This document shows positions 32,491 to 43,300 of a stretch of 64,000 bases of DNA, piece after piece (within the stretch, counting starts at the first letter, position 1; the number at the start of each line of letters is the position of its first letter). Under the pieces are notes generated by a model. It did not search any database. It had not been told where the DNA came from and worked only from the letters and a program-made list of their open reading frames with translations. The stretch is taken from contig OY992536.1 of the NCBI GenBank assembly GCA_963921195.1, positions 178,444,995 through 178,508,994 on the forward strand. The letters are read 5' to 3'. Made by a program: the position numbers and the translations under genes. The stretch comes from Pegoplata infirma (lineage: Eukaryota > Arthropoda > Insecta > Diptera > Anthomyiidae).

Positions 32491-32630
32491 CGTAGGTTAT
32501 TTTTACAATTTTCTATTGAAATATTTTTTTAAATATTTTTAGTAAAATTTTTGGGAATCGATCCCGCAATCAACTACATTCTGGCCAGGCACTCTACCCA
32601 TTGTGCCAAAGTCACTTGATACAAACAAGT
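32470..32630 (-). repeat. tRNA-derived SINE, family 2, copy 1
   Basis: On the minus strand: GTGACTTTGGCACAATGGGT-AGAGTG gives an A-box-like TGGCACAATGGGTAGAGTG, and GCGGGATCGATTCCCAA gives a B box GGATCGATTCC. The downstream body ends in AACCTACGAAATCATTAAT. The copy at 34410-34553 has the same order of parts. A tRNA gene is unlikely, since the acceptor arms do not pair and a conserved non-tRNA body follows. Confidence 0.6.
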
Positions 32631-32689
32631 TTTTATATAGGTAAAATCAAATGATATCTCATTAAAAAATACCAACAATTTAAAAAAAA

Positions 32690-32940
32690 ATTTCTGCGAA
32701 GTTTGTACTCTTGCTCATGATAATGTTTTGCTGTATAAATAGGTGATCTTTCCAAAGCAAAATTTTTCTAGAAAAAATAACGCGGCATTAATTTGTCATT
32801 CCATGCAAAACACATCAAAATATCGTTCGAGGACCCCATTATGTTTATATATTATAGATCTGTAAAATCTAAGACATTTTAGTGATATCCATCTGTTTGT
32901 CTGTGTTTGTCGATAAAAAAACTTTTTTATGAAAAAAAGT
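32690..32940 (+). repeat. Fly interspersed repeat fragment
   Basis: TTTGTCATTCCATGCAAAAC, AAAATATCGTTCGAGGACC, TCTAAGACATTTTAGTGATA, matching the 47575-47985 repeat. The part at 32700 (GTACTCTTGCTCATGATAAT, CTTTCCAAAGCAAA) also resembles 29525-29595. Confidence 0.55.
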
Positions 32941-33480
32941 TTTTAAGGGGACTGGGCCCCGGAAGACCCCCTGGAGCAAAACAACCGGCCCACCCAACAA
33001 CACGTATGTATGGGTATTCAAATGAAAGGTAATTTGCTAACGATTGCAAATATGTATTTTTTGTATGTATTTTAACAATATTGTACCCCCTAGATCCATT
33101 TTAGTATCTTTCTGTTCAATAGTTTAGGCATTTAGTAATTAACCGGGTTAAAGGCTTGATACACAAAACAATTTTTTTTTTGTGGTATCACTAAATTAAC
33201 TTATGGGTTTTGTAGCCCCTGAGTTCGGCCGAAAGACCGGTTGGACGTTCTTTTTAATAATTTAGAAAAATTTTATATTTTTTTGAAAAAATCCCATCAG
33301 GACGGTTTTATGGACCTAGAAGGCCCCTGGGACCTAACCCTCTTAATATTTATTTTTCTTTTTTAATTACCTTTAATTTAAGTATCCACACAAACCTGAA
33401 GACTCTTTTGGTTCCAGGTGGGTCTGGGGCTCCTTGAATTTTAATTTCGTGTTTCCCCAAAAAATGTTGGTGCTTCGTAA
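32941..33480. repeat. GC-richer island with inverted GGACC/GGGCCC blocks
   Basis: GGGGACTGGGCCCCGGAAGA, CCCCCTGGAGC near 32945, then GACCTAGAAGGCCCCTGGGA near 33311 and TTCCAGGTGGGTCTGGGGCT near 33413. The blocks are related to each other, partly as inverted copies, and contrast with the AT-rich surroundings. No open frame; origin unknown. Confidence 0.4.
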
Positions 33481-33494
33481 AGTGCACTTTTGCC

Positions 33495-33905
33495 AAAAAA
33501 TTTATGAAAAAAAATTGATAAAAAAAAAATATTGACGAAAAAAAAAATATTGATGAAAAAAAAAAATATTGATGAAAAAAAAAAAATATTGAATAAAAAA
33601 TAATATTGAGGAAAAAAAAATATTGATGAAAAAAAAAAAATATTGAGGAAAAAAAAAATATTGAGGAAAAAAAATTATTGTTGAAAAAAAAAAAATATTG
33701 ATGAAAAAAAAAAAAATATTGATGAAAAAAAAAATATTGAGAAAAAAAAAAAATATTTATAAAAAAAAAAAAAATATATAGATGAAAAAAAAAAATATTG
33801 AGGAAAAAAAATATTGATGAAAAAAAAAAAATATTGATGAAAAAAAAAATATTGAGGAAAAAAAAAATATTGATGAAAAAAAAAAAATATTGAGGAAAAA
33901 AAATA
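33495..33905. repeat. GATGAAAAAAATATT minisatellite
   Basis: About 24 units of 15-18 bp (ATTGATGAAAAAAAAAAT, with GAGGAAAA variants). The poly-Phe/Ser/Ile minus-strand frame is an artefact. Confidence 0.85.
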
Positions 33906-33909
33906 TTGA

Positions 33910-34146
33910 TGCAATATAATTATGTTACGTTTTATTCACCAGCTGGTGAATATTTGTTTTATTCCCCACGAGGTGAAATATTATCCAAGTTACAAACCCA
34001 AGCCCACAAAAAATTTTTGGTTTTAAGAAAACTAAAAAAGTAATTCCAATTTTCTTTTTTGTTAATCGTTAGCTTATATAGTCAAACTGAGGTGGCGTCT
34101 TGCAACTTTTTTAAAATTAGACACCAGCCTAAAAACATTATCATGT
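33910..34146 (+). mobile_element. Conserved CACCAGCTGGTG element, copy 2
   Basis: TTCACCAGCTGGTGAATATT, CCACGAGGTGAAATATT, AAGTTACAAACCCAAGC, TTAGCTTATATAGTCAAAC and TTAGACACCAGCCTAAAAAC match copy 1 in order. Preceded by the same kind of GATGAAAA array. Confidence 0.65.
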
Positions 34147-34409
34147 TAAAATTACTTACACAAATCATTAAAAATTTAAAGAATAATCAGTTGTTTTTAT
34201 TTACAGAACAAAAATAAGTGACTTTAAAAATTAAATGTTAATGAAAGTCTTTATTTTTTAGTGTGTTATTTTTGAAACAAAGGACAGAAGTAGTCATTAA
34301 TAAAAACTGAACATAAAACAAATGTTTTTTCTTTTAAAAACGACTAAACGTAAAACTTATTAAATAAACTACAAACAGTTAATGATATAATTTTTGGAGT
34401 GAAGAGAAA

Positions 34410-34553
34410 GATTAAAAATTAATGGTTTCGTAGGTTAGTTTTTACGGTTTTCCATTGAAATATTTTTGTTTATAATTTTTATAAAAAATTTTGGGAATCG
34501 ATCCCGCAATCACCTACATTCCGACCATACACCTACCCATCGTGCCAAAGTCA
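34410..34553 (-). repeat. tRNA-derived SINE, family 2, copy 2
   Basis: Minus strand: TTTGGCACGATGGGTAGGTG (A-box-like) and GCGGGATCGATTCCCAA (B box), then a body ending AACCTACGAAACCATTAAT. More diverged than the copy at 32.5 kb. Confidence 0.55.
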
Positions 34554-35604
34554 TTTGATATGTTTTTATATTTCTATAAATAATTTTTTGAATTTTTTTT
34601 TCAATAAAGATAAGAAAATGCTCTGATTTAAAGTTAAAGAAAAACAAACATTTATTCAGTGTAGCCTTAACTTACACCTAAAAATTTATAATGGTTCAAC
34701 TTTATACTCAGAATTGATATATTAAGAATTTCCCAAAAAAATGTATTTAAGTTTTAGAAATTTGTTTAAATTGTCGCATTCCTAATTTTTTAAACAATTT
34801 TTGTTATTATTAAACTTACCCAAATTTTTTTATTAAATTTAATAAAACTTTTAGTGATAATTTATAATGGCATCAATCTTGTACTTTAATAAAATCATTT
34901 TAAAAATTTGAAAATAATAAAAAAAAAAATTAAAAAACAAAAAAACACTTGCACTTCTCTAGTAAATCAAATTACATGGCAAATTTAACTCTTATAAAAT
35001 ATTTAATTTTTATTTTAATTTTCTTTTAATTTCCATCCTTTAGCAACAAAAAAAAATTTTAATATTTATATAAATGATTTACTTCATATTCTTTAGTTTT
35101 TTGTTTTTGGAAAATAAATAATTTACTCGTATTTTTTATAATAATATTTAAGGCAAAAAACAAAAATTATGAGTTAACAAAAGAACTATGAACAAGAAAC
35201 TGAAATTTGTAATATGCATAAAAACTAACTACTCAAATAGACATGAGAAAAAAATGGGTAGAAAATGTAAAAAATTTAAAGAAATATTTTCTGCAAACAT
35301 TTTATGGTCATTTACATATTTACAAGCAACAAAAAAAATAAAATTTGAGAAAAAAATAAATATTAAATATGAAAAATTGAAAAGCATTACGAAAAAACAA
35401 AACACAGACAAACATAGGCAAAGCTTTTGCTTGTTAACGTTTTTTTTTTTTTTTTGTTGGTCTAAAACGTAACAGGTTGTCAAAATGAAAAAATAAAAAT
35501 AAAATATCTAACAAGAACATTTATACATAAGTAGGAAGGCAGAGATTTAAGAGAGTTGTTTCTATTACTGAAATTTATATAAAAAATTTTTTTACAAACA
35601 TAAA
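34554..35604. other. Very AT-rich DNA, no supported gene
   Basis: Opposing frames of 84-94 codons near 35188-35483 are Lys- or Phe-rich and overlap on both strands. Neither shows a motif. No repeat relation found. Confidence 0.4.
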
Positions 35605-36515
35605 ACCGTCCGACAGCTAATATTAAACATGAACTGGATGATATAGGTCTGAGAGTAGAGATCAAATGGAGTAAAACTGCATTTACAGTTTTTTCATTTC
35701 GTGATCCTGTGTCCTTTTAAAATGACTTCAAAGATTGAAAGGATACATTTTATAAAATATTTTTTGAAGAGGAGGATCGCCCCTAATTTTTCCATTTTTT
35801 TATTTTGCCATATCAGGAAAAAAGGATGTGAATAAAGTCATTTGAAAAAAAAATCAAAAATTTTTAATGATATTGAAGGATAAATATTTGAAAGGACGTT
35901 AATTACCTCCTATTTCCTGATATGTAAAAATAAGAAAATGAGCGGAGATCCTCCTCTTTCATTTGCTGTTACTAGTGACATCATAGGACAAGTACACATA
36001 TTAAAAATATATTTTATAAAAATTACAAAAATTCAAGCCTAACGGACATGTTTAAGACTTGAAAAGTCCTACTGAGGGTGAAAAATGAGAAAAACACAAA
36101 CAACTCTGTAAAAAGTTGAGATTGATTAAGTTTGTGCCAAGTGAATACACCATGGATGATGGTGGGTATACGGGTTGTTCAAAATAAAAGTAATTCCGAT
36201 ATTCTATTTGTTCAAAAGTTTCATTAAAATGGCTAATTTTAAACAGACACACATTATGTGTGTGGCAATCGAGTGCTGATGATGGAAGGGTGGCATCTTC
36301 CGCAGAAATAATTAATGTGGACTCAAACTGAACTAAATAAAAACACAGTTATATTTTATAAAATTGAATCCTCTCAAACTTTGAAGTCCTTTTAAAAGGA
36401 AACTGGATCATGAAAAGAAAAACTGTAAATGCAGTTTTACTACATTTAGTCTCGAGTTTCAAACGTATATTATCCAGTGCGTGTTTAACGACTTTTTTCA
36501 TGTTTTTCGGACGGT
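35605..36515. mobile_element. GAGGAGGATC-arm foldback, copy 3, interrupted
   Basis: Ends ACCGTCCGACAGCTAATATT and its counterpart GTTTTTCGGACGGT. Internal GTAAAACTGCATTTACAG mirrored by CTGTAAATGCAGTTTTAC, and GAGGAGGATCGCCCC by GGAGATCCTCCTC. The right arm is broken between TAAAAATTACAAAAATT (36028) and AAAATTGAATCCTCTC (36349) by a 0.32-kb fragment of another family. Confidence 0.7.
36031..36348. mobile_element. Fragment of the CTTCCGAAAGCTG family inside the foldback
   Basis: CTAACGGACATGTTTAAGAC, TTGAAAAGTCCTACTGAGGG, TGGCAATCGAGTGCTGATGA, GGAAGGGTGGCATCTTCCG and AATAATTAATGTGGACTCAA match 41838-42560, partly in inverted order. Old and decayed. Confidence 0.55.
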
Positions 36516-37068
36516 GTAATATTTTGGGTGTATACATAAATTAAAGTTTTGTTACAAGCTCCCTTGTCCCAGTCCTTCCTTATACACCAATCTTCCAGAA
36601 ACTTAATATATATATATGAGTCATTCCACGCCAAATGTATCGCTATAGAAAAACACGTGACACATAAATTTCTTAATAGGTTGCATGAACTAAGAAAATT
36701 GCGTTTTTGGTTTTTAAATTTTTCAAAAACATGGCTTAGGAGGCGTGGTCAAATATTGGAAAAATTGTCAAATTTGTGTCGAGTTGCCGGAATGCAACAC
36801 AATCTCAAAAATTTGCATTCTTGTATAGTTTTCTATAAGCTATCGACAAAATTTTTTGTTATGGAAAATTTTCAGAACCTGTTCTGAAATATTCCAATTT
36901 TTAAAAAAAGTAAATTTATCAAAAATCCGGTCACTTTTTTTATTTTTTTTTTTTAAGTTTAGGTGTTTTCTATCCACACAAAAAAAATTCAGACATGTCT
37001 TCTTCGTTTTTTTCGAGAAAATCGCATTTGAATTTTAGATTTTATAACAATTTTGTAATTTGCTTGTA

Positions 37069-37634
37069 AAGGTTTTTTTAGAGGTTCATAACTTTGTATT
37101 GGTAATACTGCTTTATTTGACAACCGATTTAAATGCTGATAGTTGTTTTTTGTTAAGTATGGTTTGACATTTTATCAAGCAAAGACTTTCACAAGTGCAA
37201 CGCTTCCAAATTGTAGAAATTTTTTATCAAAAAAATGGTTCTTTTCTTCGAACTTAAATTTTATTCAAAGATCCTATTAATTGGTTACCAATATCGTTTG
37301 ATTTAACCCCATTGGATTATTTTCTGTGTGGCTATGTAAAGTAACTTGTCTTTTCCAAAAAATTAGAGACAATTAAACACCTGGAAATAAACCTTCGACG
37401 AGTTATTGGTGAAAATCGAAAAACGGCCTCAAATTCTGTGAAAATTGTGTGAAAATGGAGGTTCAGATTATTCCATGTACGAGCCATTTTTGGTATCGAT
37501 ATGGCTCCAAATCATTTTTAAACATTAATATCATAAAATTATCTATCCAATAAAATCAGTTTGATTGATATTAAAAATATTTTTCCTTACTTTATTTTAA
37601 TTTAAAGTTCGGTTACAGTAAAAAAAACACCCTA
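37069..37634 (+). mobile_element. Decayed, internally deleted mariner element
   Basis: Flanked by TA (37067-37068, 37635-37636). Copies 1 and 3 of the host palindrome show the empty site GCTTGTATTTTCTT. Imperfect terminal repeats AAGGTTTTTTTAG and AAAAAAAACACCCTA. It carries a fused N- and C-terminal remnant of transposase (37192-37521). TA duplication and protein remnant both indicate the mariner group. Confidence 0.78.
37192..37521 (+). pseudogene. mariner transposase remnant
   Basis: One continuous frame, broken by internal stops, reads an N-terminal piece QRFQIVEIFYQKNGS, like the start of mariner helix-turn-helix regions. It then passes directly to SFDLTPLDYFLCGYVK, the C-terminal catalytic segment in which the third acidic residue lies (the D of TPLD). 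After that come KKLETIKHLEINLRRVIGEN and a tail ending GIDMAPNHF. The region between (most of the catalytic core, including the first two acidic residues) is deleted. Stops follow LRT, YVK and VKIV. No function is possible. Confidence 0.72.
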
Positions 37635-38193
37635 TATTTTCTTTTTTAACATGGCGAATGAGTATTAAATATTTGCATAAATGTTACTCATACGCTATGT
37701 TGAAACAAGAAAATACAATCACATCACTAAATTGTTATGAAATTCAAAATTCAAATGCGTTTTTCTCGAAAAAAAAACATGTCTGAATTTTTTTGTGTGG
37801 ATAGACAGACACATAAACTTTCAAACATTTTTTTTAAAAAGTGGCCGGATTTTTAATAAATTGACTTTTTTAAAAAATGGAAAATTTCAGAAAAGTTTGT
37901 GAAAGTTTTCAAAAAAAAAAAAGCATTTTAGTCGATAGCCCATACCAAAAAATACAAGAATGTAAATTTTTGAGATTAATTTAAACAAGGCAGCTCGGCA
38001 CAAATTTTACAATTTTTCCAACATTTGACTACGCCTCCTTAGCCCAGTTTTGCAATAATTAAAAATCCAAAAACGCAATTTAATTTCAATTAGTTCCATA
38101 TAGGACTATCCATAGAACCTATTCAGAAATGTATGGCACACACGTTTTATGTTGTGGAATACCTCATATAAGGTTGGGTGTCTCGGTAGACTG

Positions 38194-39882
38194 CACTCAA
38201 AAAAAAAAGTTTGTAAAATGACATAAAATCCCCGTGATTTTACGGGGCAGGTTTTGTAAAATATGTACTAGCAAGAATCCCCGTAAAGTTACGGGTATAA
38301 TTTGTAAATTGATTTAACAAAAGAAAATGTAAATTTACAATTTTTTTTGTAAAATATCATCTTCGAGGTGAACATTTTTTTTGTAAATTTGCAAAAAATT
38401 TGGTAAATTTACAAAACAAAATTGTAAACTTACAGAAATAGGTTGTTATTTTACAAGGAAAAATAGAAAATGAAAAAAATAAATTGTAGATTAACAAATT
38501 ATTTGGTTAAACTACTGTTTTTATGCAAAAAACTTGTATATTTACAATAAAAAGTGGTAAATTTACAATTTTTATTGTATATGTACCATTTTTCCTTATT
38601 TTTTTGCCGTAAAAACAGTAGTTTAACCATAAAATTTGTAAATTTACAATATTGTTTTTGTATTTTCTATTTCATTTTTGTAAAATTACAACTTTTTTCG
38701 TAAGTATACAATTTTGTTTTTTAAATTTTCATATTTGTTTTGTAAATTTACAAAAAAATTGGTTTATTTATATATTGGTTTTGTAAATTTAAAGGTTTTT
38801 TCCATTGGTGCATCTTATTTTTCCTTCTTCGGCAGCTGGAGTAGCACTTCAACAACCTGAAAAGATTTTTTTTTACTTGAGCACTTTTAACAAACTTTTT
38901 AATGTGTAACACTGCACTTTTTTATTTTTTTTTTGGAAATTTCGTTTTTCTTAAGTAGAACATATGAGAATTGCGAAGGAGGCTACACAAGAAATTTCTT
39001 ATATTTTCAGGAAAAATTAGTCAAAAAATAACAATTTTTTTTTTAATTTTTAATTATTTTCACAAGTATTTTTAAAAAATCGGAAAAAAAAAATTTGGAT
39101 ATTGTAGATTGGATGTTTAAGTACCAGTTAAAATAAGAAAAATTTGATTTTTCATAATTGGCAGCTTTATATTGACATTTTAGGTACCAAATTTAAAAAA
39201 AAATTACCAAAAAAATATGGTAAAATCACCAAAAAAATGGTAAAAATAAAAAAAAAAAAAACTAGAACAATTATATAGTAGAAACACATAAAAATTGTGG
39301 TATTTTACTTAACGCAAATTATCAAAAAATGGTGTAAAAATTATTTATAAAATTTTTTTTTAACTAAATTTTTTACTCCAAAACGCAAAAAAAAAATCTG
39401 AACTTAGAAAATTTTTGCGTGTCCTATTGTTGAATAATTATTTTTTTTTTGTAAAACAACATTAAATAAAATAAGTTTTGTAAAATTATATTGGAATTTT
39501 GTACTTTTCAATACATACATTTCAAACTGAAAACCTTGTAAACGATCTTAAAAAAAAAAAATTTTTGTAATAAAACATTTTTTTGGTAAAACGACTAAAT
39601 AACATCAAGTAAAATTATGTTGTACAATTACAGTTTTCTTGTGTAAAAAAACTAAACACCTTGTAATATTTTTTTAATTTGTAAAATAATTCACTTTTTT
39701 GTAAATTTACCTAAAAAATTTGTAAAATAAATTTACCAACATATAATAGTAAAATTACAAAGCAAACTGTAGTTTTCGTTTTATTAAATATACAACAATT
39801 TTTGTAAAAAGACAAAAATATTAGTAAAATAGAATTACAAGACCTTTTGCTTGTAAATTTACAAACTTTTTTTTTTTGAGTG
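38194..39882. mobile_element. CACTCA-family element, 1.69 kb, TG-flanked
   Basis: Starts CACTCAAAAAAAAAAGTTTG and ends TTTTTTTTTTGAGTG, TG on both sides. The interior is dense in TTTGTAAATTTACAAAA units. It contains a CCCCGTGATTTTACGGGG hairpin near 38231 and an inverted pair TTAAACTACTGTTTTTATG / CGTAAAAACAGTAGTTTAA near 38510 and 38610. Confidence 0.65.
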
Positions 39883-41219
39883 TGTCATTTTTTTTCTTCT
39901 AGGCCTAAAATGTATGTGGTACAAATTTAAGTCCAATCGGATTAAACTAACCCATGGCGCCTGTTGATAAAAGTTTTGGATTTTTAAAAAATTATAAAAA
40001 GAATTTAAATACTTGTTGTTCGACACTTCATTATAATTTAAGTGCGGTCAAATAGTTTTCAAGATATCGCTATTTGAAATTTGCGATTTTCTTTCACGTT
40101 CAAGAAATTAAAAAAAAGGAAAAATCTCAAAATTTCTTTCGCTTAACACTTTCGTAGAGCTTGATACTGTCTTTCACTTAAAATTAATTTGAGCCAAATC
40201 CGATAATTTTAATCCGTAATGCACTTCGTTTAAAATTTTGGAATTTTGGAAAAATTTTACCAACATTTTGGAAACTTTTTAAAAATTTAAAAATAAAACA
40301 GATATTTGGCGATATGAATGTCAAAAAATTTCTGAAGTCGCCTAAGTGGTTTTCGAGATGATGCTATTTGAAGTTTGCAAAAAAAATAAAAATATGGCGG
40401 GTTTTTCTACTTTCAAGAAATTAATTATTTAATTTCCCATGACTATTTTATAGAGCTTAAGACAAACTTTCATTTACACTTAATTTAAGCCATTTACACT
40501 TATTTTGACAAGCTTTTTACCAATAATTTTGTAATTTTACAAGCTTTTTAGCAAAAAAACTGAAAATTTACAATTTTTTGACGCGATAAAACTTGCATGT
40601 AGGTTTCGTGATTTTACTAGATTTTTCGCTACCTCCTATTTTACGAGAATTCCTAGTAAAAATTACGAACTTTTTTGTAATTTTACAAGATTTTTACCAA
40701 TAAAATTGTAATTTTACAACTTTTTTTGGCGAAATAAAACTTACAAGAAATTCTTGTGTAAAATTACAAGAAAAACTGTAAAATTACAACAAAACATATG
40801 TAAATTTCGATCGAAAATTATGTGTTAAAAAACAAGGAAAACTGTCAAATACTGTTATAATGGGATTAAGAGGCTTTTTTTTTGAGTGTACCTATTTAAG
40901 TTTGGACAATATCGTCATTTCCACAGACGGATGGGTTCCTAGACCGGTATAAAAATGGATTAACACTGATGCAGAGGGGAAAATGGATTTCCCACCCAAA
41001 TCAATTTAAAAAAAAAGGAAATAAAAAAAAAAAAATAAAAACGGATGGGAAATTAACGAAGACAAAAAGTAAATAAGCCGCATGTAAATAAAGTTCTTAG
41101 GACAGACCAATGATCTCTATCCTAAGAAATTTCTTAACATCCTTATGATAAAATGTTTCAGAATCAAAGAAATTGCATATGTAAAACTCAAATGGCATTC
41201 GTGAAATGGAGTCGTGAAT
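39883..41219. other. AT-rich DNA with old repeat fragments
   Basis: 39895-40500 (TTTTCAAGATATCGCTATTT, AGCTTGATACTGTCTTTCAC) resembles 51160-51840, partly inverted. 40500-40888 is CACTCA-family interior ending TTTTTTTTGAGTGTA without a visible left end. 40890-41219 shows nothing recognisable. No gene. Confidence 0.45.
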
Positions 41220-41600
41220 ATTTTGTACCCGAGAAACTTTTCTTATAATTTTTTTAGGAAAAAGTATTATCTTAAATATTTTCTATAGAAAAATGTTTAA
41301 AGATGGCACTGTGACCATCTTTAAAAAATATTTTGATACTTATTTGACTCTAAGTATTAACATTTTTTTGATTTAAAAATTATTCCAAATTTTAAGAATT
41401 TTATCTTATCTAATTATATCTTTTTTATAGAAAAAATTTCTCGGCAACTGAGAATCTTTCCTTTGAAAAAAAGTTTACGAAATTACCAAGAATTTTTCTG
41501 AAATTTTTTTTCAGAAAAGGATAAGATTTCTACAGAAAAAACTTTCTAGATTCTGAGTTTATTTATTGGGAAAATATTTCCGAATCTTAGATTTCCTAAT
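41220..41600. repeat. Diverged 35-bp minisatellite block
   Basis: Degraded units of the TCTGAGAATTTTTCTATAGA type, related to 31.0-32.0, 42.7-43.3 and 46.2-47.4 kb. Units are hard to align. Confidence 0.4.
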
Positions 41601-41837
41601 ATCATAAGTAGGGATAAGATTTTCATGCACTAAAAAATTGAAAATATGGGCTAAAAAATTCAAAATATGCAATAAAAACCCTAAAAATATGCACTAAAAA
41701 ATAAAATTTATGCAGTAAAAATCAAAAAATAACACCGGGTTTAAATAGTAACATTTTAAACTTAATGCAAGCAAGATTTTTTTAGAAACTAAAACAATCT
41801 TTAAAAAAATTAAAAAGAAAATAAATAATTTCTCTTA
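41601..41837. repeat. ATATGCAATAAAAA short-unit repeat
   Basis: Several 20-22 bp units such as AAAATATGCACTAAAAAATA. Similar AAATATGCAAAAATATGCA units recur near 42790-42900. Confidence 0.45.
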
Positions 41838-42705
41838 TTTTATAACTGAAGTTTTTTATTTATTTCGGTTTGAGTCCATATTAATTATTTCTGAGAAATA
41901 ATTATTTTTGTTGTACAATGAGAAAATCTTAAAAAAATTAGTTGACAACACAGGCTAAGTGGAGATGTCGACAGCTTTCGGAAGAAGCCACCCTTCCTTC
42001 GTCAGCACTCTTCGATTGTCACTGTAGGTGTGTAAGATTAAGATCAGCTATTTAAACGTACATTAAGGTGAAAAAGCGAACGGGAATTATATCACATTTC
42101 ATTACCCATATGTTACGTTTAGCACGAACTTAATGAATCTATTTTTAACTTTTTCCAACACAGTTGTAATTTCTTACACTGTAGTAGATTTTTCTCAGAG
42201 TTGCAACCCTTAGTAGGACTTTTCAAGTCTTGAGAAATGTCCGTTAGGTTTGAATTTATATTTCGTATTTCTAATTCTTAGAAATACTACTAAATTGCAT
42301 TGTACCTTATGAGTTGAGTTTTAATTCTGTTTTATATATTGTTGGACTTTATATTTTATAACTGAAGTTTTTTATTTATTTCGGTTTGAGTCCATATTAA
42401 TTATTTCTGAGAAATAATTATTTTTGTTGTACAATGAGAAAATCTTAAAAAAATTTATTGACAACACAGGCTACAGTGACAATCGAAGAGTGCTGACGAA
42501 GGAAGGGTGGCTTCTTCCGAAAGCTGTCGACATCTCCACTTAGCCTGTGTTGTCAATTAATTTTTTTCAGATTTTCTCATTGTACAACAAAAATAATTAT
42601 TTCTCAGAAATAATTAATATGGACTCAAACCGAAATAAATAAAAAACTTCAGTTATAAAATATAAAGTCCAACAATATACAAAACAGAATTAAAATTTCC
42701 CTTAT
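41838..42705. mobile_element. CTTCCGAAAGCTG foldback family
   Basis: A complete hairpin at 42318-42705: arms ATAACTGAAGTTTTTTATTT, TCGGTTTGAGTCCATATTAA, TGACAACACAGGCTA, with TCTTCCGAAAGCTGTCGACA in the loop region. One arm plus loop also stands alone at 41838-42020, in direct orientation to the left arm. The intervening 42021-42317 contains TTAGTAGGACTTTTCAAGTC, shared with 36040-36110. No coding frame. Confidence 0.65.
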
Positions 42706-43300
42706 TTTCAAAATAAATTTTCAAAATTTAAAACATTTTTTGAAACAAATAAATTTCAATTTGGTGTTTTTTCTAATTTATCCCAAAATATACAAAAATA
42801 TGTTCTTAAAAGTTGGAAATATGCACAAAATATACATTTTAAACGAAAATATGCAAAAATATGCATTTTCACTACAATATCCACAAATATGCAACAACAA
42901 ATCGATGCCATTTTAACGCAAATTTCTTGATTCGGAAAGATAATTGGTCGATATCGTTTTTAGACTATCGACAAAAAACATGCATTTGCATGGAAATCGC
43001 ATCTCTAATCATAAGTTTTCTGTTTAAAAAAAATGTTTGGAATCTGAACATTTTTCTATAAGAAAAGTTTATCGAAATCTATGATTTTTTTATGGGAAAA
43101 CTTTTCAGAACTTTTCTATAAAAAAAACTATATCACAACCTTAGATTTTTTTTAATAAAAAATCTCTCAGAATCTGAATCTGTTGGATGATTCTGAACAA
43201 TTTTCTATAGAAAATGTGTCTCTGAATCTGTAATTTTTTTTTTTACAGAACACATTTTCTGAGAATTAAAGAAATTTTTTATATGAAAAGTAATAGCCAG
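42706..43300. repeat. Diverged 35-bp minisatellite and ATATGCA repeats
   Basis: 42790-42900 has AAAATATGCA repeats. 43020-43290 has drifted TCTGAATCTGTT..TTTTCTATAGAAAATGTG units akin to the 46.2-kb array. The 66-codon frame at 42861-43061 is not supported. Confidence 0.4.

Larger units (their letters stand above)
36611..38170. mobile_element. GAGGCATTCC palindromic element, copy 2, with mariner insertion
   Basis: Ends TATATGAGTCATTCCACGCC and TGGAATACCTCATATA. Arms match copies 1 and 3 (AGGCGTGGTCAAATATTGG, AAAAATCCGGTCACTTTTTT, AAATCGCATTTGAATTTTAG). Near its centre lies a 566-bp insert absent from the other copies. More diverged than copies 1 and 3. Confidence 0.8.

Noticed and set aside
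32551..32615. Candidate minus-strand tRNA gene
   Set aside because: Same arrangement recurs at 34491-34553 with a conserved non-tRNA body; acceptor stem not formed, so classed as SINE.
35188..35483. Opposing 94- and 84-codon frames
   Set aside because: Lys-rich on one strand and Phe-rich on the other, as expected from A/T-run composition; no motif or splice support.
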